From Sepiola atlantica (lineage: Eukaryota; Mollusca; Cephalopoda; Sepiida; Sepiolidae), in NCBI GenBank assembly GCA_963556195.1, contig OY744520.1, positions 6,842,704 to 6,906,703 on the forward strand: DNA of 64,000 nt, given 5' to 3'. Positions within the stretch are counted from its first letter, which is position 1. Each line of letters begins with the position of its first letter. The position numbers were made by a program, and so were the translations under genes. Shown here in pieces: positions 33,681 through 46,183 of the stretch. Below the pieces are notes generated by a model. That model saw only the letters and a list, made by a program, of their open reading frames with translations. It was not told the origin of the DNA and did not search any database.

Positions 33681-34760
33681 AAAGAATCGCTTCTTCTAGA
33701 AAATATTCTCGACGAGCAGGCATTTCCAGATAAATCCGATCTTGATCTAACTTGGCATTTGCATTTTCCCTTCCAGGACATTTGGTACAATAAAATTCAT
33801 TTCATAGAAAGCCTTTCTCCTGGCAGAAACTTATGCAATCTTCTCTACGGAAGGCGAAATAGTGAGAATTAACTCGGTGAGGTTCATTACGTTCATCACT
33901 TTTTAGCTATTTGTGAAGAATTGTCTTGTCTGTAATCTTTATTTTTTCATTCGTTTTAGCCAATTTATCGTCTGCATATTTCAACCAAGTCCGGAATTTC
34001 TCGTTAAAACTCTGGAATCTTCGTTAAATTCTTGGTCTATTCCGAACAAGTACACCCCCAAAAACATACCTTCATGAACTCCAATACTAAATCTAAGTCC
34101 TAAAAGACAATGCGAATAATAAAATTGAACATGTACTAGTTTTTGAAAATAAATTCTGTGTTTGTGCAAAATAGTCATCTAAGAATTTTACTACTTACAG
34201 GTATTTTCAAGAACGCACCTTTATTTTCAAGCAATTGTGTATTTCTTAATTGCAATGTTTTTAATTGTTTTTGTTTTGTATTAGTTTCCATTTTTTTGTG
34301 GGGGGGTTATTTCAAATGGAGATCCATAAATTGTTGACATTAGAATTAGGCATATATACGTGAGATTAGAAGGCAAATAAGTCGTAGGAAGCGATTTTGC
34401 CGAAATAGAATAAACTGGATGATGTTCTTCATCAGAAAACTGGTAGAAATAAGAAACTGCGAAAGTAAATTGGCGAAAGAGACAGGTTTTTCCAAATATT
34501 TGTCTCCAGAATTTATCGTCTGCATGTCTCTACAAATTCCGGCATTTGTCGACAGAACTCGGGAATCTCCGTTACATTTTTAGATGACTATTTATTCACT
34601 AAACTTTTTTTAACCAACCAATTTTTATCTTGAGTAATATTGGACTTAAACGCTATAGGTTGTTGAATCGGGTTATCTTTGAAAATAAATTAGGGAAACG
34701 GCGAGCGCGCCTTCCTGAATCTAGTTATCGGCTAAACATTAAATAAAGATAATTTTGAAT
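33681..34760. other. Unassigned, with a diverged direct repeat
   Basis: 33961-34030 and 34511-34580 share ATTTATCGTCTGCAT, a TCCGG-AATT-like block and ACTC-GGAATCT. These words resemble PLE terminal-repeat blocks such as those near 17.7 kb. No gene is recognised. Confidence 0.45.
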
Positions 34761-34761
34761 T

Positions 34762-36464
34762 TTTATAATTCAGAATGATTTTTTTTTAATTCAGTGTAAA
34801 ACTGATTTGATCATAAATTTTTTAATTCAGAATGATTTTTTTTTAATTCAGTGTAAAACTGATTTGATCATAAATTTTTTAATTCAGAATGATTTTTTTT
34901 TAATTCAGTGTAAAACTGATTTGATCATAAATTTTTTTTAATTCAGAATGATTTTTTTTTAATTCAGTGTAAAACTGATTTGATCATAAATTTTTTAATT
35001 CAGAATGATTTTTTTTTAATTAAGTGTAAAACTGATTTGATCATAAATATTTTAATTCAGAATGATTTTTTTTTAATTCAGTGTAAAACTGATTTGATCA
35101 TAAATTTTTTAATTCAGAATGATTTTTTTTAATTCAGTGTAAAACTGATTTGATCATAAATATTTTAATTCAGAATGATTTTTTTTTAATTCAGTGTAAA
35201 ACTGATTTGATCATAAATTTTTTAATTCAGAATGATTTTTTTTTAATTCAGTGTAAAACTGATTTGATCATAAATATTTTAATTCAGAATGATTTTTTTT
35301 TAATTCAGTGTAAAACTGATTTGATCATAAATTTTTTAATTCAGAATGATTTTTTTTAATTCAGTGTAAAACTGATTTGATCATAAATATTTTAATTCAG
35401 AATGATTTTTTTTTAATTCAGTGTAAAACTGATTTGATCATAAATTTTTTAATTCAGAATGATTTTTTTTAATTCAGTGTAAAACTGATTTGATCATAAA
35501 TTTTTTAATTCAGAATGATTTTTTTTAATTCAGTGTAAAACTGATTTGATCATAAATTTTTTAATTCAGAATAATTTTTTTTTAATTCAGTGTAAAACTG
35601 ATTTGATCATAATTTTTTTAATTCAGAATGATTTTTTTTTAATTCAGTGTAAAACTGATTTGATCATAAATTTTTTAATTCAGAATGATTTTTTTTAATT
35701 CAGTGTAAAACTGATTTGATCATAATTTTTTTAATTCAGAATGATTTTTTTTTAATTCAGTGTAAAACTGATTTGATCATAAATTTTTTTAATTCAGAAT
35801 GATTTTTTTTTGATTCAGTGTAAAACTGATTTGATCATAATTTTTTTAATTCAGAATGATTTTTTTTTAATTCAGTGTAAAACTGATTTGATCATAAATT
35901 TTTTAATTCAGAATGATTTTTTTTTAATTCAGTGTAAAACTGATTTGATCATAAATTTTTTAATTCAGAATGATTTTTTTTTAATTCAGTGTAAAACTGA
36001 TTTGATCATAAATTTTTTAATTCAGAATGATTTTTTTTAATTCAGTGTAAAACTGATTTGATCATAAATTTTTTAATTCAGAATGATTTTTTTTTAATTC
36101 AGTGTAAAACTGATTTGATCATAAATTTTTTAATTCAGAATGATTTTTTTTTAATTCAGTGTAAAACTGATTTGATCATAAATTTTTTAATTCAGAATGA
36201 TTTTTTTTAATTCAGTGTAAAACTGATTTGATCATAAATTTTTTAATTCAGAATGATTTTTTTTAATTCAGTGTAAAACTGATTTGATCATAAATTTTTT
36301 AATTCAGAATGATTTTTTTTTAATTCAGTGTAAAACTGATTTGATCATAAATTTTTTAATTCAGAATGATTTTTTTTAATTCAGTGTAAAACTGATTTGA
36401 TCATAATTTTTTTAATTCAGAATGATTTTTTTTTAATTCAGTGTAAAACTGATTTGATCATAAA
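34762..36464. repeat. 57-bp satellite array, about 30 copies
   Basis: The unit is TTCAGTGTAAAACTGATTTG, ATCATAAATTTTTTAATTCA and GAATGATTTTTTTTTAA. Its length varies by one or two bases in two T runs (unit starts at 34791, 34849 and 34906). Each unit holds two ATTCAG words. Because 57 is a multiple of three, open frames with a repeating 19-residue pattern appear (35150-35359 and 35810-36040), but T-run changes break the frame often and I see no sign of coding. Confidence 0.97.
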
Positions 36465-38224
36465 TGTTTTCAGAGATTTTGCGTTTACAGAAAATAGACA
36501 TGAGGTTTACTTTTTTAGTTTCCCCAGGACGAAATATTTATGATCATAATAATATAATAATAATAATAATAATAATATATATGTAGTCATCCACATACAG
36601 ACTGTTTCGCTGTATCACAGCTTTAGATAAGGGTGCGCGCATAACAAATTAAACAGTTAATCTTACGAAATATTTTATTTAAAATTGTATTATATTATTA
36701 TAAATAAAATCTTTAGTAAAATTAACTTTTTCATTTGTGAGCGCACCCTTTTTTATACATAATTTCTACTGCTTAAGTGAATATTTGGACACAGTTTTAG
36801 ATGAGAAAATAAAACCCAACTCCTTTTCCTTAATTGTTGATTGTCTTACGGTTCTTGATTGTCTAAGCTTCCGGTTCTTGTGGAGACATTTTGAATATTG
36901 AAAAGAAAAGTGCTTGTTTATGTTTAACAATCGGTGTGTAATTCATGTCTGTGTAAAAGTGTTATTAGCAAACGAGAAGAGTAACCGACTGACTTTAGAA
37001 GTAAGTCAACAGCAAACGGTGTTGTGTTAGATTTAGTTCCCATAATTAAACTTCATCCGTAATATAACTTCCGGCGAAAGTTTCAGTTTTCCAAATGTAT
37101 TACTTTATTTATTATTTATTTTTTATTTATTATTATTGTTAGGTGAAAGTAAAGAATAGTTAACAAAACCTCCCTCCCCATGTTAAGATCGGCATTCTAT
37201 ATAATAAAGTTATTACTTCAGCACGGTCCGTAAACTGCAGAAGTACCAAAAAATCAAACCGCCTATTTGATAACTTCTTTTTTAAAAGAAATCATTTAAA
37301 ATAAAAATTAGTACACAACTTTTCCTAGTTTTCTTTATTTCAATACACAGGTGACGATTTTCAGCAATCTCCATAAGACTTCCTCTTTTGGGTCGGTTAC
37401 TCGTCTGGTTTGCCGATGTTATTTGTAAATTTTGATACTAGATACCACGATACTGTTGTACGTTCATTTTACCTTCTATATTAGATAATGTTCGTATGTT
37501 TTGCACACAATGTCGGTACAGTATTAGTGCTACTATTTATAGTGGTTAGTAGAAGCAGGAGAGTTCTCCAAAGGGGAGATAAGTCAGAGTAAGGAAAGTT
37601 ACTCGTAATTATTCATTACATGTTTCATACATTTCAACTATTATTAGACAGTTGACACTGCTGCAATTCAGTAGTTTCATTTGTTGTTTTGCTGGACTAT
37701 ATTGTCATTTTCTCTTATACATTTTAAATTTTTAAATTTAATTAGATATATTAGTTTTTGAACACTTAGTGTTATCAATCAACGCGAACAATCCTGCCAA
37801 TAATATATCTTTATTTTATTCTAGCTCACCGTATTTGATTTAAATATATTTTAAATTTTAAAACGTGTTTTCATGAAAGTATTTTGTTGAATTAGATATT
37901 ACAAGTGTTAGATGTAGTAATTAACGCTTTATCATTCGCTTAAAGTGTTCATCTTTAGTATAATTTAAAAATATCTTAAACAGACGTTTAATATTAGTGT
38001 AATTTTTATTAATAGATATTAACTAGGGTCACACTGCGACTTAAAAAATATATCGGTTCACTTGAGACAGTTTACTAAATAATAGATAAGTCACTTTTTC
38101 TTCGAAGAAAATAAAACTGTAAGAAACCATTGAATTCGGATTGGTTTGATGTTTTGATTTCGTTTAGTGCAAACACTTTTTTCTTTCGTGTGATGTTTTT
38201 CTAGTTAGAAATCTTTCTGGAAAG
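36465..38224. other. AT-rich region without recognised genes
   Basis: A short (AAT)n run occurs at 36545-36583. Otherwise I see no repeat array, RNA or coding feature. Confidence 0.5.
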
Positions 38225-38370
38225 ACATCAGGTACTTACGGGAAGGGCCACGAGAAGGTTGTCAACATCCCTAAGTGAACGTGGTACTGCGGAACCGACT
38301 GGATTCGAACTCGGAACACCCAGGTCTTCAGTCCGTGTCGTTATCCGCTTAACCACAGTCACCTCCTAGT
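38225..38370 (-). mobile_element. tRNA-derived SINE, family B copy
   Basis: On the minus strand the A-box region reads GACTGTGGTTAAGCGGATAA, with ACGACACGGACTGAAGACC following, and the B box GAGTTCGAATCC is perfect (complement of 38301-38312). The body GGTTCCGCAGTACCACGTTC and the tail GTAAGTACCTGATGT match the copy at 31.0 kb. It is better conserved than that copy in the head. Confidence 0.78.
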
Positions 38371-38994
38371 GCAAGACTAAACGCCATTAACTCCAGTGCA
38401 TATATCTTGACTATGGGAATCTTCAGTTTTAATCAATTTCTGGCATTTCATAATAATTTTGAGTGGCAGATCTTCTGAGAATATGCTTGAATTTAAAGCC
38501 GATTTGTTCTCTCTTTTCTTTAAGTATGTGAAATAAAAATGCCCGATATTCAAAAATAAAATTAATTGCAAAGGTAAATTTAATGCATCGATTATATTTC
38601 CTTATATTTTTCTTTCTTGCTTGTTAATCTGAATATTGTGTTCCATTTCGTTTATTTTGAAATACTAAATATTCACTTATGAATTTCGTCCAGCCTGATA
38701 CAACATTCGCTAATGCGTTTTCCATGTTGAAAATGAATTTGAGAAAGAGGGAGAAGCATAAATCAAATTGATTGGCTGACAATATTAAGCAGACAACAGT
38801 GATTAGCTAATATAATCACGTGATTTAGTATTGTTTAATGAGTTCCGAAAATGCGTCATATTGCATTTAATACGTTTGGTTAGCATGGTTTTTAAGAGGG
38901 TACGGCATATGAACCCTTTTTGAGTTATTTAATGTCGAATACAATCATTTTAGTACAAGTTTTTTTATATCTCAAATATTTATTCATACTAGCA

Positions 38995-38996
<2 letters not shown>
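38371..38996. other. No recognised feature
   Basis: AT-rich. A 64-codon minus frame at 38377-38571 has no recognisable domain. Confidence 0.5.

Positions 38997-39027
<31 letters not shown>
38997..39027. repeat. (TA)n
   Basis: About 31 bases of TA dinucleotide directly upstream of the truncated LINE at 39.03 kb. Confidence 0.95.
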
Positions 39028-39029
<2 letters not shown>

Positions 39030-39850
39030 TACTGATATCGATCCTGGACCAGCTTTCGTGACGTTCGACTCGGAATCGTGTTGACGAGCCGAAGCAGCGA
39101 GCAGCCGATAACTTTGTTACAAAGTGAAAATAAGAAAATCAAGGCTTGATGAGTGGTCTCAGCAACAATAACAAGTGCAGATTCCGACACACAGAAGTAG
39201 AGAGTGTGAGCCACCTGACATCCAGTTGTAAGGGTTCTTCTGGGGGATGGCTATTATACAATGCGACACAACGGAGTGTGTAAATATCTTCACTGGACTA
39301 TTTGTAAAAAGTTGAATATCCAGTGTAGCAACAAATCCTGGGAGCATATACCAGAAAGAACAGTTGGAAATAATTTATACACCATCCACTATGACTATGC
39401 AATCCCTACAGCTACATATCTAGAAAACGGAGTTGTTAAACCTAACATCGTTATATGAGACAAAAGGGGGAAAGTAGCAACCCTAGTTGAAGTCAGTGTC
39501 CCTAATGATGCAGGATTAAACAGATCTGAAAGGGAAAAGATTACGAAATACCTAGGTCTTATGTACGACATGAAAAGAAACTGGAATCTTAGGAAAATCT
39601 CCATCATACCAGTAATTATAGGATCCACAGGACTAATGAAAAAGAATTTCAAACGCTATCTGGCGAGTATACCCGGTGAACCGAGTGCAAGAGAAATACA
39701 AAAAAATGCACTTAAAGGGACGGTTAAAATCTTAAAAAGGTCTCTAGGCTGGAGTGTCTGAAATAGGCGGTGAATGTCTGGCATCCGGTAGGATGCCCCA
39801 TCTCCAGCAAAAACGGAGAGATAATGAAAAAAACAACACACTCCGATGGT
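39028..39850 (+). mobile_element. LINE of the restriction-like-endonuclease class (R2/R4-like), 3' end
   Basis: The fragment consists of the post-RT zinc knuckle, a PD-(D/E)xK-type endonuclease, a stop at 39759-39761 and a short 3' region ending in an A-rich tail (about 39824-39842). The RT itself is missing. It directly follows (TA)n. R4/Dong-type LINEs are known to favour simple-repeat targets, which fits but does not prove the clade. Confidence 0.75.
39170..39761 (+). pseudogene. Zinc knuckle plus restriction-like endonuclease of a LINE
   Basis: The knuckle region reads KCRFRHTEVESVSHLTSSCK; family members have C-x2-C here, so the second cysteine is replaced by arginine. After a frame change comes MRHNGVCKYLHWTICKKLN, then YDYAIPTATYLENGVVKPN and IVI, a TGA at about 39457 in place of a tryptophan codon, DKRGKVATLVEVSVPNDAGL and NRSEREKITKYLGLMYDMKR. 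The K-P-x-I-V-I-(W)-D, E-V-S-V-P and E-K-x-x-K-Y arrangement is the catalytic signature of this endonuclease. The last 66 codons (IIPVIIGSTGLMKKNFKRYL and onwards) are open. It nicks DNA for target-primed insertion in active family members. Confidence 0.8.
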
Positions 39851-40174
39851 TTGGATACAATTTGACTGTAATGTGATTTTAACGTTGCTCATTTAAACGG
39901 ATATTTTGAATGACCAACAATGGTGCATTACGTGAAATTAGTAACAGATTAAAATATGCTGTAATCGAAGCAGCAACATTAAATACATTAAATACAGTAA
40001 CGAATGTGTCATTAGACAACTATGAACACCTAACCAACGCTATCAACTGTAGTAATGTTAGTTCTGGTTGAGAAACCGACAGATTAAAATATGCCGTAAG
40101 ATCCAAATTTCTGGCCAAGACCAACCTGCTAAATGATTGCACTGCCCCTGGAAATATTTGCATTATCGTTTTAA

Positions 40175-40236
<62 letters not shown>

Positions 40237-40600
40237 TTCAGGCAAGTCGAGTTTTTTGTTTGCTGAGACTTTTTCAATTTTAAACATTTTTTCTAATAGA
40301 CCATTTAGTATTTCGGTCAAATTGGTGCATATAAGTTCCGTGTGCTTTTTGTTTCATCAGGCGTGGTTCGTCTTAGTGTGTTTATAACTATGACTTTTAC
40401 TGTTTTTTTTAACGGCTAATAATTTACGATTTTAAAATAAGCGTCTGTAGTGATTAGATGTTACATGTGAACGTGATTACGTGCAATGCGCATACAAAAT
40501 TCAAAAATATGTTGTTTAACGGCTAAAATGTGTTAATGTTAATTACTACGGTAGACACTTGAAAATTCTGTGACTCGTTTCGTAATTAATATTAATTGTG
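39851..40600. other. Unassigned, with a (TA)n tract and a short direct repeat
   Basis: ACAGATTAAAATATGC occurs twice (39948-39963 and 40079-40094), followed by TGTAATC or CGTAAGATC. (TA)n lies at 40177-40230. No gene is recognised. Confidence 0.5.
40177..40230. repeat. (TA)n
   Basis: About 54 bases of TA dinucleotide. Confidence 0.97.
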
Positions 40601-40649
40601 GGATGTCTAGTTTTAATCCTTTGATGCTGGTGTTGTGGTGTATTGTTTT

Positions 40650-42738
40650 TGTATTATTAACTAAAATGTGTCCATATTAAGAAGAGGCAGTCAGGTTTTT
40701 TTAGGTCTTAACAAATTGAGATAGTGTCGGAGAGATGTATTGTGAGCCTACGGCAAAGTGTTGTTGTAGTAAAACCGATGTAACAATTATTTATTTTATT
40801 ATTGCCGGGGATACATTCGTCAAAAGGGCATTGAAACTGAAATATAACCTTTTTTTGTACTGTTCTTGAAAAGAGTTATTGTTAACTACATGGTATTCTG
40901 TTTTCAGTTTGTTTTAATAAATAATGAATCTTATTTTATTATTATTCCAAGTTAAAGTTCGGATGCATTTGGTTACGGTAGAATAAGTTAATATAATGCG
41001 AATTATTTAGATTATTATTATTAGAAGTAGTATTATCTAAGTTTCTAATCATTAATTTAATTTGTTTGGCAACGATATAATTAGGAAAGTGAATGTTAAT
41101 TAGAACTTGCTTAATGTTATTTAATTCGAAACGTTACTATTTTATATTGATGTGAACATTGACTTTTATAATTTAGGATGCATGAGTTAACACTTGTAGG
41201 ATTTTTATAAGAACGTTGTCAGCGTCAATGAGTATATTTTAAAACAGCATTTTGTTAACGTTTGGCTAATAAGTAAATTTAAGTACTGAGTTATTTTGAG
41301 AAATGTTTTGTATTTTTTTCATTTTATCGTTATTGTCTGCTAAAATCAGGGTGTCATCAACGTAACATGCGTAAAGGGGACTTAGTAATAATATTACTTT
41401 TTCTTAAAGATTGGCCATGTAAAAATTGGTGAAGGTTGATCAAAGAATCGATCCTATGGAAACGCCATACATTTGGATATAAATGTTTCCTTTATGTTTA
41501 TATAAGGGAGACTACGGTTACTTATGTAGGTTAATAAGTTTTGAAGCACTTTTGGATTCATTTGAAGTGGGGGAGGGATGGGTTATTATAAATGTTATCA
41601 ATAATGATATCAACTGTTTCGTATACGAGTGCATTTGTAAGTAAGCTTTCAACGTGACGTGAAGCAGTCATTTTATTGTTTGTTTTCTGTATGAGTTTTT
41701 GAATGAACTTCAAATTGTATTTACTTGGAGTTATTAATTTATCAAGTGTTTTGGTTAATTGGTTTATAAGAGTAGGAACTTGCGAAATTATAGAAAGAAG
41801 AGTTAGGTTTATTAATTTAAGTGTTTTGGTTAATTTGTAGATAAGGATGTTAACTTGCGAAATTAAAAACGGAAGAGTTAGATTTATTAATTTATTGCGA
41901 AATTATAGAGAGAAGAGTTAGGTTTATTAATTTATTAAGTAGTTTGGTTAATTTGGTATACAAAAGTAGGAACAAGCGAGAGAATTATTACGTTTATTAA
42001 TTTATTAAGTGTTTTGGTTAATTAGTATATAAGGAGAGTAACATGCGAAATTTTAGAGAGTAGTTAGGTTTATTAATTTATTACGTGTTTTGGTTAATTT
42101 GTATATAAGAGTAGTAACTTGCGAATTTATAGAGAGAAAAGTTAGGTTTATTAATTTATTAAATGTGTTGGTTAATTGGTATATAAGGGTAGTAACTTGC
42201 GAGAGAAGGGTTAGGTTTATGGATTTGTGCAGTGCCGTATAGGTAATCGGGTTTTAATCTCCGATTATTTTAGGGAGTTTATAGTTATCATTTACGAGAT
42301 TATATGCTATGTAGTTATTAGTGGGGTTTTACAACGTTTTAAAATTTCCCATGGCCGTCTAAAATTGTTTGTAATTTTGTGAAATAATCAAATTTGCTAA
42401 GTACTACATACATGTTCGTTACATCAGCTTTTTAATCAGATTTTGGTGGTTTTTGAGTTAATTTTCAGCTTGTTTAAAATTGTGAGTTAATATTGTAATT
42501 GACCCTTTTTTATTTTTTTATCATACCTGTTTTTTTATTGTTCAGCTTTTAGTAGATCTTGAATTCCAGGATGCACGATGATTTTTTTTGTTAAATTTCT
42601 AGTTTGACGATGTTTTCAAATAATTCTTCGATTTTGTCTTTTTTATTTTGGTGGTTTCATCGACCAAATATATGGCAATTGGGTCCAAGGTTAAGGAACT
42701 CCTTTTGATGTTTAGTGAGTTCTTGATCGGATAAGTTA
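40650..42738 (-). pseudogene. PLE reverse transcriptase (second lineage)
   Basis: Blocks on the minus strand: NYVNLSDQELTKHQKEFLNL and GPNCHIF (42736-42655); KDKIEELFENIVKLE; DVTNMYVVLSKFDYFTKLQT near 42430; YIAYNLVNDNYKLPKIIGD near 42290; LLSQVTTLIYQLTNTFNKLI, repeated several times; KYNLKFIQKLIQKTNNKMTA then LTNALVYETVDIIIDNIYNN (motif A region, 41720-41590); and motif C CYVDDTLILADNND with YVDD at 41353-41364. Further left only scattered similarity remains, such as YISVSMPF near 40840. In the motif A region the usual SLDVESLFTNVP is changed to SRHVESLLTNAL, so the catalytic D is lost there while YVDD survives. Confidence 0.78.
41725..42225. repeat. 70-78-bp minisatellite within the PLE RT
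   Basis: GTTAGGTTTATTAATTTATT begins the unit, which continues AAGTGTTTTGGTTAATTGGT, ATATAAGAGTAGTAACTTGC and GAAATTATAGAGAGAA. Unit starts at about 41729, 41802, 41877, 41917 (partial unit), 41987, 42063, 42141 and 42210 give six or seven copies. On the minus strand a unit encodes the RT segment SQVTTLIYQLTNTFNKLI, so the array is an expansion of one coding segment. Confidence 0.85.
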
Positions 42739-42961
42739 ACGTAGTTCTGTGTTTTATTAGGAAATAAAATGGAACTTTTGTATAAAGAGTTAAGTTTTTT
42801 TGTAATAGTCGTTAAAAAATTAATAATAAAAGACACACCACAACTAACTCCGCGAAATACTAAATGGATTATTCGAAAAATTGAAAAAATAAAGTCTCAT
42901 CAAACAAACAAAACTCCTTTTTACTTAATATCATCTGCCTGGATGAAAACATGCTGCCCCC

Positions 42962-42964
<3 letters not shown>

Positions 42965-43009
<45 letters not shown>
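42965..43009. repeat. (TA)n
   Basis: About 45 bases of TA dinucleotide. The open frames crossing it on both strands (42769-43068 and 42869-43057) are not supported by any domain. Confidence 0.97.
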
Positions 43010-43011
<2 letters not shown>

Positions 43012-43852
43012 ATAAATTTTCTCTCCGAAATTTCAAAGGTGCCTTACAAATCGCCACTTCATTATTAGTCTATTTTGTTCTATTTTTCTCCCAGTGTTAT
43101 TAGTCCCAATCCAATTTAGTTCGCTTAAATTTCTTTCTGATAATAAATAGGCCGATTACAAAGTTTATTAGACTGGTGCCGTTTTATGTTTATGACCTGA
43201 ACAGAATTAGCCGCTTGGGAAATTTATAAAAATGTCCAACATTATTTTATCTGTGTCTAACTTAGGATTTATTAGTGACGTGGAGAATTTTGATTCAGAT
43301 AAATAATTCAAAAATGAAATATTATTAGCATTGAGTAACTTTCATATTACAAAATGGTGGTCCAAAATAGTTACGCCGTTGATTAATGCGGGAAAGCAAT
43401 CGACACTTTTCCATTTAATGAATTTATTCAACTGTTTTTATATAAACAACACGGTCCCATCCACGTATTCTTAAACAACAACAAACAAGTTTTTTTTTAT
43501 GTAGGAGTTTTTAGTATTTGCACTTTTGTTTTTGTAAGACTGAAGAATCTCGTTTTGCAATGACTTTCTATTTGTCGTAAACGCCTACCTATGATCCACT
43601 TCAATCAAGCTGAAAATAACGTATATTGCGTTGTTGCGTAACATTCCGGTGTCGCAAAATTACTATAAAAATACTCATTAGTTTTGACCGACTTGACCTA
43701 TTTTTAAAAAGACTTTGAAACATTGCGATTAAAACATTACAAACATTTTATCTTGCAGAAGAAGATTAATATGAACAATTCCCGCAAAGATGAAATATAT
43801 ACACATTATTAACTTGGAATATCAGTATATCGATATTCTAATTTATCCGGTC
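43010..43852. other. No recognised feature
   Basis: AT-rich DNA with no open frame of note. Confidence 0.5.
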
Positions 43853-46183
43853 GGGCTTTACACTACTTTCTGAGCTGCTCCCGCTCCTGCTCAAACGCCC
43901 ATAATTGGAGTTGGCTCCTCTCACGCTCCCAATTTTCAAAAAGGAGCCGCTCCTGCTCAAACTCCTATAAAAAAAGAGCGGCTCTTTTTCAGCGCTTCAT
44001 AATGAAAATGTACCTTCTTTCATAAACGTTCTATTCTACCAATGAGTGGTCGAAGGATAGGGGTTGGGCGTCAAATGATCTCGTCAATATGAGTGGCGAT
44101 CACTTTAAGTGTTGACCGTAAGATAATATTTGACAAAATCTCGCTAATATTTTGAGAAGAAAATATCGGACGAAGCATAGGATTATACGTAAATTATCGT
44201 TTCCTGAGGAAATAGAAATAGAAAAATCCCTGAAGTATTTTAAAACGATTTTAATTTTCATTACATTAACAACCTATTTTTTCCATTTTTTTTTTACTAT
44301 TTATTTTGGAAGGGAATTTAGTTTTGTTTTAAGTAAATAAAGTGTTACTTTTAAACATTATTAGTGATTATTTTCTTTTTAAAGAAAACATTTATCTGGG
44401 AGAGGAGAGATAGCCAGGGCAACATTAATCGTCGTGTTGTTATTTAATATTTTTTTACGAACGTAACTATATTATATGATATTATTATTTACCACAGAGA
44501 AACGCGCAAGTACTTTCAAACAAATCGATTTATCGATTTTATTTTCAATAGTACAATTTGGGGCGAAAAAAAAACAATGAAGTTTATTTTTTAAAGATTG
44601 AATGAAAATTTTTTTTCATAAGTTTGTCAAAAAATATCAATAAATTGTCAATAAACAATTCAGAGATCCATTTAATGTTTTTAAATTTCATACAAAATAT
44701 TTGGCCTAGATCTTGGTAGTTGAAAAAATATCGGGTCAAATTTTCCTCCCCTGAAAAATTAACTGGAGCAAGTTTTCTTAAGTCGGGCAAAAACATTTAT
44801 TAACATTAAAAATTCGAATAGAAAGGTGAACACGTCTATATTTTAAATCTATAATAAAAACAAACTGTTTACAATTTTAATATTCGATGATAGATATTTT
44901 AAGATAAAGAAAGATATCTAATCTACTTTCGGTTCTAAAAAACAACAAATTAGTCAGAAAGTTTAATTATTTGCTTTTTTTTTTTAAATTAAAGACATTT
45001 TCTTTAATTTAAGTTTAAACATCGGTTTGATTGTAGAATAGGAACCGCTGTTTTTTTTTCGCTCATTTCGCTTGGTATTCGCCCAAATTTTGGATGAAAC
45101 TGATTGTTGGTCTTAATTCTATTTTTGGTCCCGAAATAAAATTCTCATTTACTTTTTAAAGTGTTGAGAATCTAACTTTAATTCAAGGTTTTAATCGCTG
45201 GCGGCCACGTTGGTTTTTATTGTTTTTCCTTGGACTAAAGGTATTTTACTGCTTTAACATTTTATTACACACACACACACAAAAACTTTGAACATTCTAT
45301 TTACAAAAGCAAGTTTAAACGGAATTTAACGAATTTAAAAGCAAACATGAAAAGGTTAAAACATACTAGTCGTGAATTTAAGATTAACAAAATGTTGCCA
45401 AAACGACGACAGGTAAAAATGTGTCATAAAAGTTCAATTTGATATATGCTAAAAAATAGAATTTTTTGTCAGGACAAAATGTACCATTTTATACCAAAAA
45501 TCGATTTTATCGAATATTTGTGTGAATACCGAGCGAAATGGGCGAGAAATCCAACGGCCCCAATAGTACAATTGGACCTTCAATTAAAAAATTCGCTTAT
45601 TTATTCAATCAGCAATAAGCATCCTTGTCATAAATACAAAAAAGTTAAAATCTTTAAGAAAATAACTTCAAAGACATCTATAGACTCACTGGCGCATTTG
45701 AAGTTATTTGTTGCCAAATTGTCCCTGCCTTAAAAAACTGTCCCATCAAAAATGTAACATGTCGATGTAAAAATCTACGTGCGTCTATAAAAACCTGAGA
45801 AATTCAAATGTTCTGTTTTCATATGTAACTCTCTCTCTCGTTCTTTCTCCCTTTCTCTCCCTTCCTATCTCCCTGCCTCTCCCCCTCTCTCTCCTTATCT
45901 CATATACATTTGCCAGATATATAATTTTAAAAAATAACTTAAAGAGTTTAGTTGAGACTTTTTATCTTTTTCCTTTTTATTGCTGAATAAAAAACTAATG
46001 TTTACAAAAACTCAAATAATTTTGGAGTGAGGAGCGCGGAGCGATAAAATCACCATCTTTAGTCCCAAATGGAGTTGCTCACACTCCACTCCCACTGAAT
46101 ATAAAATGAGCCCTCTTATCCTTCGCTCCAACAAAAAGGAGCGTGCTCCTGGGGCGCGCTCCTTTTTGGAGCGCTCTGTAAAG

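Larger units (their letters stand above)
40600..42738 (-). mobile_element. Second Penelope-like element, RT relic with internal minisatellite
   Basis: The minus strand encodes, in order, a PLE N-terminal region, the RT core and a decayed C-terminal part. It is AT-rich, full of stops, and diverged from the PLE at 28.5 kb, so it represents another PLE lineage. Part of the RT has been tandemly expanded (41725-42225). No GIY-YIG domain is recognisable. The exact ends are uncertain, especially the left one. Confidence 0.75.

Noticed and set aside
35150..36040. Open frames with a perfect 19-residue repeat
   Set aside because: The pattern follows from a 57-bp satellite unit; frames break at T-run length changes.
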